DNA from: Chloroflexota bacterium
GTDB lineage: Bacteria; Chloroflexota; Anaerolineae; B4-G1; SLSP01
Length of the DNA: 5,664 nt
Direction of reading: 5' to 3'
Assembly: GCA_009908585.1 (NCBI GenBank)
Contig: JAAAOZ010000014.1
Span: forward strand, 1 to 5,664
Shown: positions 1 to 5,224 of the stretch, one piece after another
Position numbering within the stretch: position 1 is the first letter of the stretch
How the letters are laid out: every line of letters begins with the position of its first letter
Position numbers and translations under genes: made by a program
Notes under the pieces: generated by a model
The model's input: only the letters and a program-made list of their open reading frames with translations
The model's database searches: none
What the model was told of the DNA's origin: nothing

Positions 1-37
1 CCCCGGCCCACCCGATTAACTACCTCGCTGGAAAAAT

Positions 38-83
38 AACGCCCGCCCAGAAGATCGCTTCATCCTCTGGGCGGGCGTTTTTT
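38..83 (+). terminator. Strong intrinsic terminator, probably bidirectional
   Basis: A perfect 14-bp GC-rich stem (38-51 with 66-79) is extended inward by GAT/ATC after one mismatch, leaving a 6-nt loop at 56-61. A run of six T (78-83) follows on the plus strand. The opposite flank (31-39, GAAAAATAA) becomes a T-rich tract on the minus strand, so the same hairpin could stop the HEPN gene, which ends about 70 bases away. On the plus strand it would serve an upstream gene whose end may lie in bases 1-39; stop codons occur at 17-19 and 37-39 in two frames, but too little is present to call that gene. Confidence 0.88.
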
Positions 84-151
84 CAGGTTGTGGGTCGGGG
101 GGGGATTGGACTCAGGTCGATGATAGTGCTAAGAGTGGCTGTTTCCAAGGC

Positions 152-1786
152 TCAACCGGTTTTCCCAATATCAGAACTCCTGGCTTGTTGCAGTTTCTGA
201 GGAAAAGAATTGGGATGGACAGTCTTTAGATATTCTAGAAACCCTTGAGCAAGACTGGCATCATAGCCCTTCTCCCGAAGCATCGGAGTTACCTGTTTGA
301 ATACTTCAGCTACTCGCCTAATCGACCTGCGGGTCTTGGGATACCAAGGAATCGTCGGGTAGGGATGATCCATCTCATTTAACTGACTCTCGTGCTCATC
401 GAGGGCACGTTGCAGGAAATCCTTCCACGTTGGTGTAAGATCATGTCCCCTACTAACCCACTCGATCATTGGAGATGCCAGTACGTTAGGGTCCTGTAGA
501 TAATGTTCCGTGAAATGATGAGCTAGGCCATCTAACAAAAGTTGAAGCCATTCATTGCTTAATCTTGCTGTGGAAGTTAGGATAGACTTTGCCTTGAAAG
601 CATTCTCAGATGCCGCAACTGCCAGTGCATCGGCTAGCTGTTGCTGAACCTCAACTGGTTGTGAGTCAAAATTGTCCAAGCCAATCTCTTGAACAAATTG
701 CGCAGCTGGGTTAGCCCTATCAAAATCAGTTCCTCGCTCTCCTGAACGGGTTCTGGCAAGGTCAGACTCCAGACGCTCAATCAGAATATTGACGAAGAAA
801 GGAGCAGCCTGATCTTCTAATTGAGAATATAAATCATATATGTGAGAGTGGAGATTATCACTCATTTGCTGAAGTTTTTCATTGTCAACAGAGCCGCTGC
901 TAATTATTGCTTCCAAGACACGAATCATCAATGGATCAGGTGTAACGCTGGCAGTTACTTCCTCGATAACAAAGTTTTTCAGTCTATCCCTCTTTAAAGT
1001 CTGAAGATGCCCAAACGACTTAGGGTGCGAACTTAGAATTACTGCACCGCTGCGTAAATCTGCGTCTAGTAAGGGGCTGATCGTGTGAGTTAGGCTTGCT
1101 ACTATGTCCTCGGATGACTGCCGCATCATTGAGCTTAGGAACGATTTTATATTCTTTCGAGTTGTTACTGTTGAGTCTGGATTCTGAAAGGTATGTATCA
1201 TCTCTTCTGCCAATCTGATATGTAGATCCATCCGAATTTTGCCCAGCATTTCATCCACGTAAGTATCAATCTCATTAGGATCGTCCGACGGGAAAAAACT
1301 TGGAGTTGTGATTCGTTCTGTGGCTAAAGATCGGATATAAACAAACCCTCTAAGTAGTGGTCTCGATAGGGCATACTGAACGGCGTTCCGCAAGCAGTCA
1401 CGTACTGCTTCTGCCGTTGGTTCATAATTAGTCGGATGTGCACACCAGTTTCGTGTGTTTCTCAGATGTTTCAATTCTTCAGTCTCTTGTCCATCTAGAA
1501 CGCCAAGAGATTTGCAAGCGTTCAGAAGATCCTCCTCATAGCTTTTGTCTTCGCTCTTTTTTTCCTCAATTCTTTCCCACTGACTGTTGGCTTCTCCATC
1601 TTCTCGCGATAGCTGTTGTAACTTCCTCTCTAAGTTGCGAGCAACGACAATCCATGAAAGTATAACAGCAGCCCGATAGGCTTCGATATGATAGCATTTT
1701 ACAGCTTCTTCAAGATACCGACGTTCTATCTGATCTGGAACTTCTATCAGTAGCTCATCTAGGCCCATTAGTGTGTTCCTTAGCAT
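152..1786 (-). CDS. HEPN-domain protein, putative ribonuclease effector with large helical C-terminal region
   Basis: This 544-residue, apparently soluble protein has no signal peptide or membrane segment. Residues about 12-142 look like a HEPN domain: a helix rich in aliphatic residues (YRAAVILSWIVVARNLERKL, about 37-56), a charged segment, then LRNTRNWCAHP, where R112-N113-x3-H117 matches the HEPN R-N-x3-H catalytic motif. Known HEPN proteins with this motif are mostly metal-independent RNases in toxin-antitoxin, CRISPR and abortive-infection systems. Residues about 170-544 are predicted mainly helical and match no domain I recognise; they could be a sensing or scaffold region. The start is fixed by AGGAG at about 1793-1797 on the minus strand, seven bases before ATG. 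No MNT-type antitoxin gene is next to it. Codon use is much more AT-rich than in the FtsK operon, which suggests separate acquisition. The gene is certain, the HEPN call likely, and the target and role unknown. Confidence 0.85.
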   Translation of the reverse strand: MLRNTLMGLDELLIEVPDQIERRYLEEAVKCYHIEAYRAAVILSWIVVARNLERKLQQLSREDGEANSQWERIEEKKSEDKSYEEDLLNACKSLGVLDGQETEELKHLRNTRNWCAHPTNYEPTAEAVRDCLRNAVQYALSRPLLRGFVYIRSLATERITTPSFFPSDDPNEIDTYVDEMLGKIRMDLHIRLAEEMIHTFQNPDSTVTTRKNIKSFLSSMMRQSSEDIVASLTHTISPLLDADLRSGAVILSSHPKSFGHLQTLKRDRLKNFVIEEVTASVTPDPLMIRVLEAIISSGSVDNEKLQQMSDNLHSHIYDLYSQLEDQAAPFFVNILIERLESDLARTRSGERGTDFDRANPAAQFVQEIGLDNFDSQPVEVQQQLADALAVAASENAFKAKSILTSTARLSNEWLQLLLDGLAHHFTEHYLQDPNVLASPMIEWVSRGHDLTPTWKDFLQRALDEHESQLNEMDHPYPTIPWYPKTRRSIRRVAEVFKQVTPMLREKGYDASLAQGFLEYLKTVHPNSFPQKLQQARSSDIGKTG

Positions 1787-1806
1787 CTCTTTCTCCTAAG
1801 TTAGGA

Positions 1807-1893
1807 TTACTTAAAGCTTCGGAAAAACAACTGCAAAATTACATAGTTAATCGACGTGGAAATTGTATGTTTTGTCTCTCTGTGTTTTTGCAT
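1807..1893 (-). CDS. Possible 28-residue small ORF ahead of the HEPN gene
   Basis: A short reading frame begins with ATG at 1893 and stops with TAA at 1807-1809. It is preceded by AAGGAGA (1899-1905), with six bases between GGAG and the ATG, as good a ribosome binding site as those of the two flanking genes. The peptide has a basic, polar N-terminal half (MQKHRETKHT) and a hydrophobic stretch (INYVILQLFF) near the end. It lies entirely in the gap between the membrane-protein gene and the HEPN gene, ending 20 bases before the HEPN start codon. It could be a leader peptide coupling translation into the HEPN gene, a tiny regulator or antitoxin, or chance. No family is recognised, and only the ribosome binding site and position support it. 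Confidence 0.35.
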   Translation of the reverse strand: MQKHRETKHTISTSINYVILQLFFRSFK

Positions 1894-1962
1894 GTTAATC
1901 TCCTTCGAAGTCAATAATTAATAGCAAATTCATTTTAGTGAAGATACTCTTCTATATCTCCA

Positions 1963-3039
1963 TCAGTTTTCCTGGCACATAGTTATTGATGTCCCCGCTT
2001 CGTCAAGTAAGGTTCTTAAATCGGCTATCCTGGTTTGTAAATCGCTCTCTGCGAGTTTACCTTCGACAAAATCATCGTAACTTTGCCATAAAATGAAAAT
2101 ATCACCGTAGGCAGTACCTATATCCAGAAATGCATTTCTGCAATACCCTTTATACTCATTGATGTTGGCTCCAAATTCTTGAATAAATATTTCTCGGTGC
2201 TCTTGTAAGTCCGTGTTCCACTCTCTTGACCAACCAGTCCAATCTGCAATATCCTTACCTTTAGCTTGCTCCAAAGAATCAAGCTTGTTATTTAGATATG
2301 TAAGATGGTTTTGCATAGACGACAATTCCTGCTCTTTTAACCGTTGAGTTTCCCCTTGATCCCCCTCGACAGTAAAAGTGGTTTCAAAGTCGACCTGACC
2401 TTCTTCTATGTAGTCACCATAAAAATTCTTCCCGTTTTCTCCTAATCTTTGCTGGACTTCAAGTGATTGTAACATTAAAAGAGGACTGGAAATACTTAAC
2501 TCATAGTCTCCTGGGGGATAGGGTTCACCTTGTCTCGAGAAAGGCCCCACAGTAACAACTCCTGATGATACTTGTGCTTTGCTTTGCCCCCAAATGTCTT
2601 CTCCTGAAACGACCGTAAACATAATATCCATGCCATCTGGTAGGTTGGTTTCTATATCAAAATAGATTTCTCCATTCTCAAAACGGGGGGTGAAGTCAAA
2701 CTCAAGTTCCGTGGGAGATGGTGTAGGAGATGCTGTTGGGGTAATAGCTACCGTAGGCGTTTTGCTTGGTTCAAGGGACGGTATGTTCTCAGGTGTATGT
2801 GTTGGTTCACGCGTATAGGAGGGTTCATGTGTGCTTGTAGAAGTGGGGGGATTCATTGTAGGTGTGGTGGATGTTGGTGTTTGAGTATTTACTCCTGTGG
2901 TTGCCGTTTCTTCTGATGAAGGCATAGCTAACATGAGACCACAACATGATAATACAATGCAACTTAACACAATGATTATTATAACTATAAGTGGTATGTT
3001 ACGCCCAAATAGTCTAACTTGTTTTTTAGTGAGTGCCAT
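1963..3039 (-). CDS. Membrane-anchored protein with Thr/Pro-rich stalk and extracytoplasmic beta and coiled-coil regions
   Basis: This 358-residue protein of unknown function starts with a basic cytoplasmic tip (residues 1-14), followed by one hydrophobic helix (about 15-38). The helix end, VLSCC (C32/C33), is a poor but possible lipobox. Residues about 45-110 are a Thr/Pro/Ser stalk with many TPT, SPT and EPT units, typical of surface proteins in Chloroflexota. Residues about 111-225 look beta-rich, with NLPDG (132-136) and PYPPGDYELSISSP (173-186) suggesting a small beta-sandwich. Residues about 228-358 are helical with likely coiled coil (about 230-262) and end with two cysteines (C300, C355) that could form a disulfide outside the cell. 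AGGAGGG sits a few bases before the ATG, so the start is firm. It lies upstream of the HEPN gene on the same strand and could share a transcript across a 176-base gap. A sensor or adhesion role would be inference. Confidence 0.82.
   Translation of the reverse strand: MALTKKQVRLFGRNIPLIVIIIIVLSCIVLSCCGLMLAMPSSEETATTGVNTQTPTSTTPTMNPPTSTSTHEPSYTREPTHTPENIPSLEPSKTPTVAITPTASPTPSPTELEFDFTPRFENGEIYFDIETNLPDGMDIMFTVVSGEDIWGQSKAQVSSGVVTVGPFSRQGEPYPPGDYELSISSPLLMLQSLEVQQRLGENGKNFYGDYIEEGQVDFETTFTVEGDQGETQRLKEQELSSMQNHLTYLNNKLDSLEQAKGKDIADWTGWSREWNTDLQEHREIFIQEFGANINEYKGYCRNAFLDIGTAYGDIFILWQSYDDFVEGKLAESDLQTRIADLRTLLDEAGTSITMCQEN
2710..2889 (-). repeat. Low-complexity Thr/Pro stalk-coding segment
   Basis: This segment encodes residues 51-110 of the membrane-anchored protein, almost all Thr, Pro, Ser and Glu in short irregular TPT/SPT/EPT units. 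The DNA is correspondingly biased, with recurring ACA/ACT/CCT triplets on the minus strand. Such stretches change length easily by slippage, so the stalk is likely to vary between relatives. It acts as a spacer holding the outer domains away from the membrane. Confidence 0.75.
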
Positions 3040-3139
3040 TTTCCCTCCTGACTCAAAAGTGAGCTACCGTTTTGTTATTCCATAATATGTAAGCATAAAC
3101 ACCCCGAAAATCAGCTTGCGCCGAATTCCTTCCGCATAA

Positions 3140-3172
3140 TATGATTTACCTCGGCTTATGAGGTAAATCATA
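3140..3172. promoter_or_regulatory. Perfect 13-bp inverted repeat, possible operator or leader hairpin
   Basis: TATGATTTACCTC (3140-3152) and its exact reverse complement (3160-3172) flank a 7-base spacer. No T-run follows on either strand, so it does not look like an intrinsic terminator. It lies just downstream of the candidate minus-strand promoter and could be an operator for a dimeric repressor or a stable hairpin in the transcript leader. The motif CATAATATG overlaps its left edge (3135-3143) and recurs at 3081-3089. Confidence 0.6.
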
Positions 3173-3191
3173 GCAAATAAGTTCCAAGTTC

Positions 3192-3220
3192 AGTATACAC
3201 TTATCAATATGAGAATGCAA
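3192..3220 (-). promoter_or_regulatory. Candidate promoter for the minus-strand membrane-protein/HEPN genes
   Basis: On the minus strand, TTGCAT (3215-3220) and TATACT (3192-3197) are separated by 17 bases; the -10 matches five of six consensus positions and the -35 three. Transcription would start near 3185 and give a leader of about 145 bases containing the 3140-3172 inverted repeat. A second possible set nearer the gene is TTTTCG (3105-3110) with TATTAT (3082-3087), also 17 apart. Neither can be preferred with certainty. Confidence 0.4.
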
Positions 3221-3272
3221 GCTCTCGTTGGATATAAACTATAGCTCGACAGAATTGCCACGATTCTCTCCC

Positions 3273-3295
3273 CATTTCCCCCGCATTTTCCCCCG
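3273..3295. repeat. Short tandem direct repeat upstream of the FtsK promoter
   Basis: CATTTCCCCCG (3273-3283) is followed immediately by CATTTTCCCCCG (3284-3295), differing by one extra T. The pair ends eight bases before the -35 box at 3304. Its place upstream of a promoter would suit an activator site or an upstream element, but a chance C-rich repeat is possible. Confidence 0.4.
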
Positions 3296-3303
3296 AAAAG
3301 TAG

Positions 3304-3332
3304 TTGACAAGCCTCTCAGAGCGTGCTATGAT
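3304..3332 (+). promoter_or_regulatory. Near-consensus sigma70 promoter of the FtsK-like operon
   Basis: TTGACA (3304-3309) is a perfect -35 box, and TATGAT (3327-3332) matches five of six -10 positions at the ideal 17-base spacing. TGC directly before the -10 gives an extended -10. Transcription should start near 3339-3340, inside the LexA-like palindrome, leaving a leader of about 125 bases before the GTG start at 3466. A promoter this strong implies it must normally be repressed. Confidence 0.85.
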
Positions 3333-3348
3333 TAGAACAAATGTTCTA
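3333..3348. promoter_or_regulatory. LexA-like SOS operator (Cheo-box type)
   Basis: TAGAACAAATGTTCTA is a perfect 7-bp inverted repeat around a 2-base centre and contains the GAAC-N4-GTTC core used by LexA of Bacillus, actinobacteria and related lineages. It begins at the base after the -10 box and spans the expected transcription start, so bound repressor would block initiation. The motif and position are seen directly; LexA as the binding protein follows from the known motif. DNA damage would then induce the FtsK-like operon. Confidence 0.72.
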
Positions 3349-3352
3349 TCGA

Positions 3353-3421
3353 CGGGTTTCACCCGCCTGGGCGGTTTTGGCCCCAAACGGACAAGAGGCC
3401 AAAACTGCATCTCTGAAGATG
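3353..3421 (+). promoter_or_regulatory. Structured 5' leader of the FtsK-like mRNA
   Basis: Three hairpins lie between the transcription start and the ribosome binding site: CGGGT/ACCCG (3353-3357 with 3361-3365), GTTTTGGCC/GGCCAAAAC (3374-3382 with 3397-3405) and CATCT/AGATG (3408-3412 with 3417-3421, loop CTGA). The first competes with an alternative CCGC/GCGG pairing (3363-3366 with 3371-3374). No T-run follows, so it is not a simple terminator. I recognise no riboswitch class; the function could be mRNA stability or translation control. Confidence 0.4.
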
Positions 3422-3465
3422 AGTTCATCCTAATTCCAGTCTAATTTCCCCATCTGGAGGCTGCC

Positions 3466-4506
3466 GTGGGCGACAAGCTGCGTCCCTATCTCGAATATCA
3501 AGCCGACCGCGTGGAAGCCGTGCTCTCCGCGCATCGCGCGCCCAGCCGCGTGACCGGCGGCACCGTCGGCCCGCGCCTCATCCGCTTCTTCCTCAACCCC
3601 GCGCCCCACATCCGCTTCGCCGCCATCAAGCGCCTGGCCGATGACCTGGCGCTCGCGCTGCGCGTGCCCAACTTGGACATTGGCCGCGGCCGCGAGGGCG
3701 TCGTCGTCACCTTCCCCAACCCCGAACCCCAGGAGGTGCGCCTCCTCTCGCTGCTGGAGGAGGTCGGGCCGGCGCCCGTGGCCACCGCCGTGCTGGGCCT
3801 GACGGAGGACGGCGCGCCGCTGCTGGCCCGCCTGCCCGCGCCGGAGGTCGTCCACATCCTGATCGCGGGCACGACCGGCTCGGGCAAGTCGGCGCTCCTG
3901 CGCACGATTGGCGCCTCGCTGGTGCTGACCAATCGCCCCGACGTGCTGCGCCTGGTCTGCATCGATCCCAAGGGACGGGCGTTCGCCGGCCTGCGGGATG
4001 TGCCCCACCTGGCGCGCCCGCCGGTCTCAGAGCCGGCGGAGATCCGGGAGGCGCTCCAGTCGCTGGTGCGGACGATGGAGGTGCGCGATCAGCGCGGCGA
4101 GCGGCAGCCGCCGCTGGCGGTGCTGATCGATGAGTTGGCGGAGTTGGTCTTCACCGGCGGGGATGGGGTCTCGGAGGCGCTGACGCGGTTGGCGCAGCGC
4201 GGGCGGGAGGCGGGCATTCACCTCATCGCGGCCACACAGCGGCCCTCGGCGGCGATTCTGAGCGGGCTGATGCGCGCCAACTTCCCGCTGCGCTTGGTGG
4301 GCAAGGTGGTGAGCGCCACGGACGCGCGGGTGGCGGCCGGGCGCGGCGGGACGAACGCCCATCTGCTCAACGGGCGGGGGGATTTCGTGGCGGTGAGCGG
4401 CGGCGAGGCGCCGATCCGCTTTCAGGTGGCGTACATCGAAGAAGAGAGCTTTCGGCGGATCGGGCGCGAGGCCGCCGGTGCTGGCAATCAGAGGAGGATG
4501 AGATGA
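3466..4506 (+). CDS. Minimal soluble FtsK/SpoIIIE-family DNA translocase
   Basis: This 346-residue ATPase pumps along double-stranded DNA if it behaves like its family. Residues about 1-90 resemble the FtsK alpha domain, and about 90-330 the RecA-like motor: Walker A GTTGSGKS (135-142), Walker B AVLIDE (218-223, D222/E223), the FtsK signature GIHLIAATQRPSA (250-262), then GLMRANFPLRL (267-277) and GRGDF (303-307). Both the N-terminal membrane domain and the C-terminal gamma winged helix of chromosomal FtsK (usually 700-1300 residues) are missing, so it should be cytosolic without KOPS-type orientation. GGAGG at 3456-3460, five bases before GTG, fixes the start. It overlaps the next gene by ATGA, and a LexA-like operator covers its promoter. 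Similar short motors occur in conjugative, integrative and plasmid-like elements; a role in element transfer or segregation is inference. Codon third positions are almost all G or C. Confidence 0.93.
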   Translation: MGDKLRPYLEYQADRVEAVLSAHRAPSRVTGGTVGPRLIRFFLNPAPHIRFAAIKRLADDLALALRVPNLDIGRGREGVVVTFPNPEPQEVRLLSLLEEVGPAPVATAVLGLTEDGAPLLARLPAPEVVHILIAGTTGSGKSALLRTIGASLVLTNRPDVLRLVCIDPKGRAFAGLRDVPHLARPPVSEPAEIREALQSLVRTMEVRDQRGERQPPLAVLIDELAELVFTGGDGVSEALTRLAQRGREAGIHLIAATQRPSAAILSGLMRANFPLRLVGKVVSATDARVAAGRGGTNAHLLNGRGDFVAVSGGEAPIRFQVAYIEEESFRRIGREAAGAGNQRRMR

Positions 4507-4940
4507 GACAGAGATACAATCGAGAGCGATATGAGCCACCGGCGGAGCCGGGACGCTCGCTGGGGCAGCGCGTGGGACGCTTTGTACTGCTGGTCGGCGC
4601 AATCTTCGCGATCACGGCGGGGGTGGTGGTGACGCAGCGCTTGAGCGACGACGCGCTGGCGCTGCTGTTGGGGCTGGCGTGCGGCGTGCTGGTGATGATC
4701 CCCACGGCGGGCATCGGGCTGCTGCTGTGGCGGCGGGAGAGCGCGCGCCAGCAGCGCCCCCCCCGCCCGGAGACGACAGGCTCCCCGCCCGTGATCGTGG
4801 TGACGCCATCGGCGCTGCCGGGCTACGGCGCGCAGCGTCCGGCGCTGGGGCAAAGCGGCCAGGGGGAGCACAGCGACGGGGCGTGGACGATGGCCCCCCG
4901 CCGCGAGCGCAACTTCACCATCGTAGGAGGGGAGAAGTGA
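4503..4940 (+). CDS. Small two-helix membrane protein coupled to the FtsK-like motor
   Basis: This 145-residue protein has an Arg-rich cytoplasmic N-terminus (1-25), transmembrane helix one (about 26-44), a six-residue outer loop (45-50), transmembrane helix two (about 51-76) ending in RR, and a long Pro/Gly/Arg-rich, probably disordered cytoplasmic tail (77-145) that ends in a compact RRERNFTIVGGEK. By the positive-inside rule both ends are cytoplasmic. Its ATG overlaps the FtsK stop (ATGA, 4503-4506), with GGAGG at 4493-4497 five bases upstream, so translation is coupled. FtsK normally has its own membrane domain; here a separate hairpin protein could anchor the soluble motor, which is inference from order and topology. 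I recognise no named family. Confidence 0.85.
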   Translation: MRQRYNRERYEPPAEPGRSLGQRVGRFVLLVGAIFAITAGVVVTQRLSDDALALLLGLACGVLVMIPTAGIGLLLWRRESARQQRPPRPETTGSPPVIVVTPSALPGYGAQRPALGQSGQGEHSDGAWTMAPRRERNFTIVGGEK

Positions 4941-5047
4941 AACTTCTGGAAAAGGTTCCAGGTATGTTTCCCTCGATCAGCGAGCTGAGCCTTCGACTTT
5001 GGACTCTCAGACTTTCAACATTAGACCTTCAGACTTTTGACTCGTAG
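4937..5047 (+). pseudogene. Start of a third operon gene, apparently truncated after 36 codons
   Basis: A GTG at 4937-4939 overlaps the stop of the preceding gene (GTGA), and GGAGG at 4926-4930 stands six bases before it: the same coupling geometry as the previous junction. The frame reads MKLLEKVPGMFPSISE, then SLRLWTLRLSTLDLQTFDS and TAG at 5045-5047. The second part is encoded by the GACTTT-type repeat and looks like translated junk rather than a domain. The most likely explanation is a gene whose body was lost, leaving its 5' end beside repeat DNA. A genuine 36-residue peptide is possible but less likely. A 6-bp hairpin (CTGGAA/TTCCAG, 4946-4961) lies in its first codons. Confidence 0.5.
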
Positions 5048-5056
5048 ACCCTTTCG
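4987..5056. repeat. Degenerate 7/8-base repeat of GACTTTC type
   Basis: Units resembling GA(C/G)(T/C)(C/T)T start at 4987, 4995, 5002, 5010, 5024, 5032, 5039 and 5047, with spacings of 8, 7, 8, 14, 8, 7 and 8. The exact core GACTTT occurs at 4995, 5010 and 5032. The array replaces the expected body of the third operon gene and is much less GC-rich than the genes around it. It looks like an intergenic short tandem repeat family rather than coding DNA. Confidence 0.6.
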
Positions 5057-5097
5057 TGAGCTGAGTGGGAAGGTACGGCATCATTGGAGCACCCACA

Positions 5098-5224
5098 TTG
5101 ACCCGGCCCACAGCCGGACGTCATATTAAAACTTTGAGGTCGATCCCGACCTAACCCTAACATACAACCGGGTGACTTCCGTTATTTATGATGAACGCTT
5201 TTGAAACAGGCTTTCCCATTGGCC
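5098..5224 (+). other. Non-coding gap between the broken operon end and the terminator
   Basis: No convincing gene is visible. The stretch holds a 5-bp hairpin (5103-5107 with 5113-5117), a 6-bp hairpin AGGTCG/CGACCT (5137-5152, loop ATCC) and a weak promoter-like pair, TTGACC (5098-5103) and CATATT (5122-5127), 18 apart. If that promoter is real, transcription from about 5133 to the terminator at 5258 would make a small RNA of about 125 bases. Otherwise this is leftover sequence from a deleted operon gene. Confidence 0.3.

Noticed and set aside
1..39. C-terminal tail of an upstream plus-strand gene (stops at 17-19 or 37-39)
   Set aside because: Only 6-12 codons are visible in either frame, too few to support a gene.
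114..126. AGGTCGAT shared with 5137-5144 as a possible element-flanking direct repeat
   Set aside because: Only eight bases match and the surroundings differ; this is expected by chance over the window, and no integrase gene is present.
1438..1665. 75-codon plus-strand frame inside the HEPN gene
   Set aside because: It is antisense to the HEPN catalytic region and has no recognisable domain; the minus-strand gene explains the DNA.
1940..1961. Hairpin GGAGATA/TATCTTC after the membrane-protein stop as a terminator
   Set aside because: The stem is about seven pairs with a G-T wobble, AT-rich, and has no T-run, so it is unlikely to stop transcription.
2897..3085. 62-codon plus-strand frame over the start of the membrane-protein gene
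   Set aside because: It is antisense to the signal/anchor region and ribosome binding site of a well-supported gene.
3204..3428. 74-codon minus-strand frame in the divergent intergenic region
   Set aside because: It lies across the near-consensus promoter, LexA-like box and leader hairpins of the FtsK operon, and no domain is recognisable in its product.
3430..4008. Long minus-strand frame opposite the FtsK-like gene
   Set aside because: It is a shadow of very GC-rich coding DNA; the product is Arg/Ala/Gly-rich without any domain, while the plus strand encodes clear FtsK motifs.
4027..4871. Several minus-strand frames opposite the FtsK end and the two-helix gene
   Set aside because: Low-complexity Arg/Ala/Pro products from GC-rich DNA, no ribosome binding sites, and they overlap better-supported coupled genes.
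5136..5152. GGTCGATCCCGACC resembling a tRNA T-arm
   Set aside because: It is a self-complementary 6-bp hairpin with a 4-base loop, not a 5-bp stem with 7-base loop, and no anticodon or acceptor arms fit around it.
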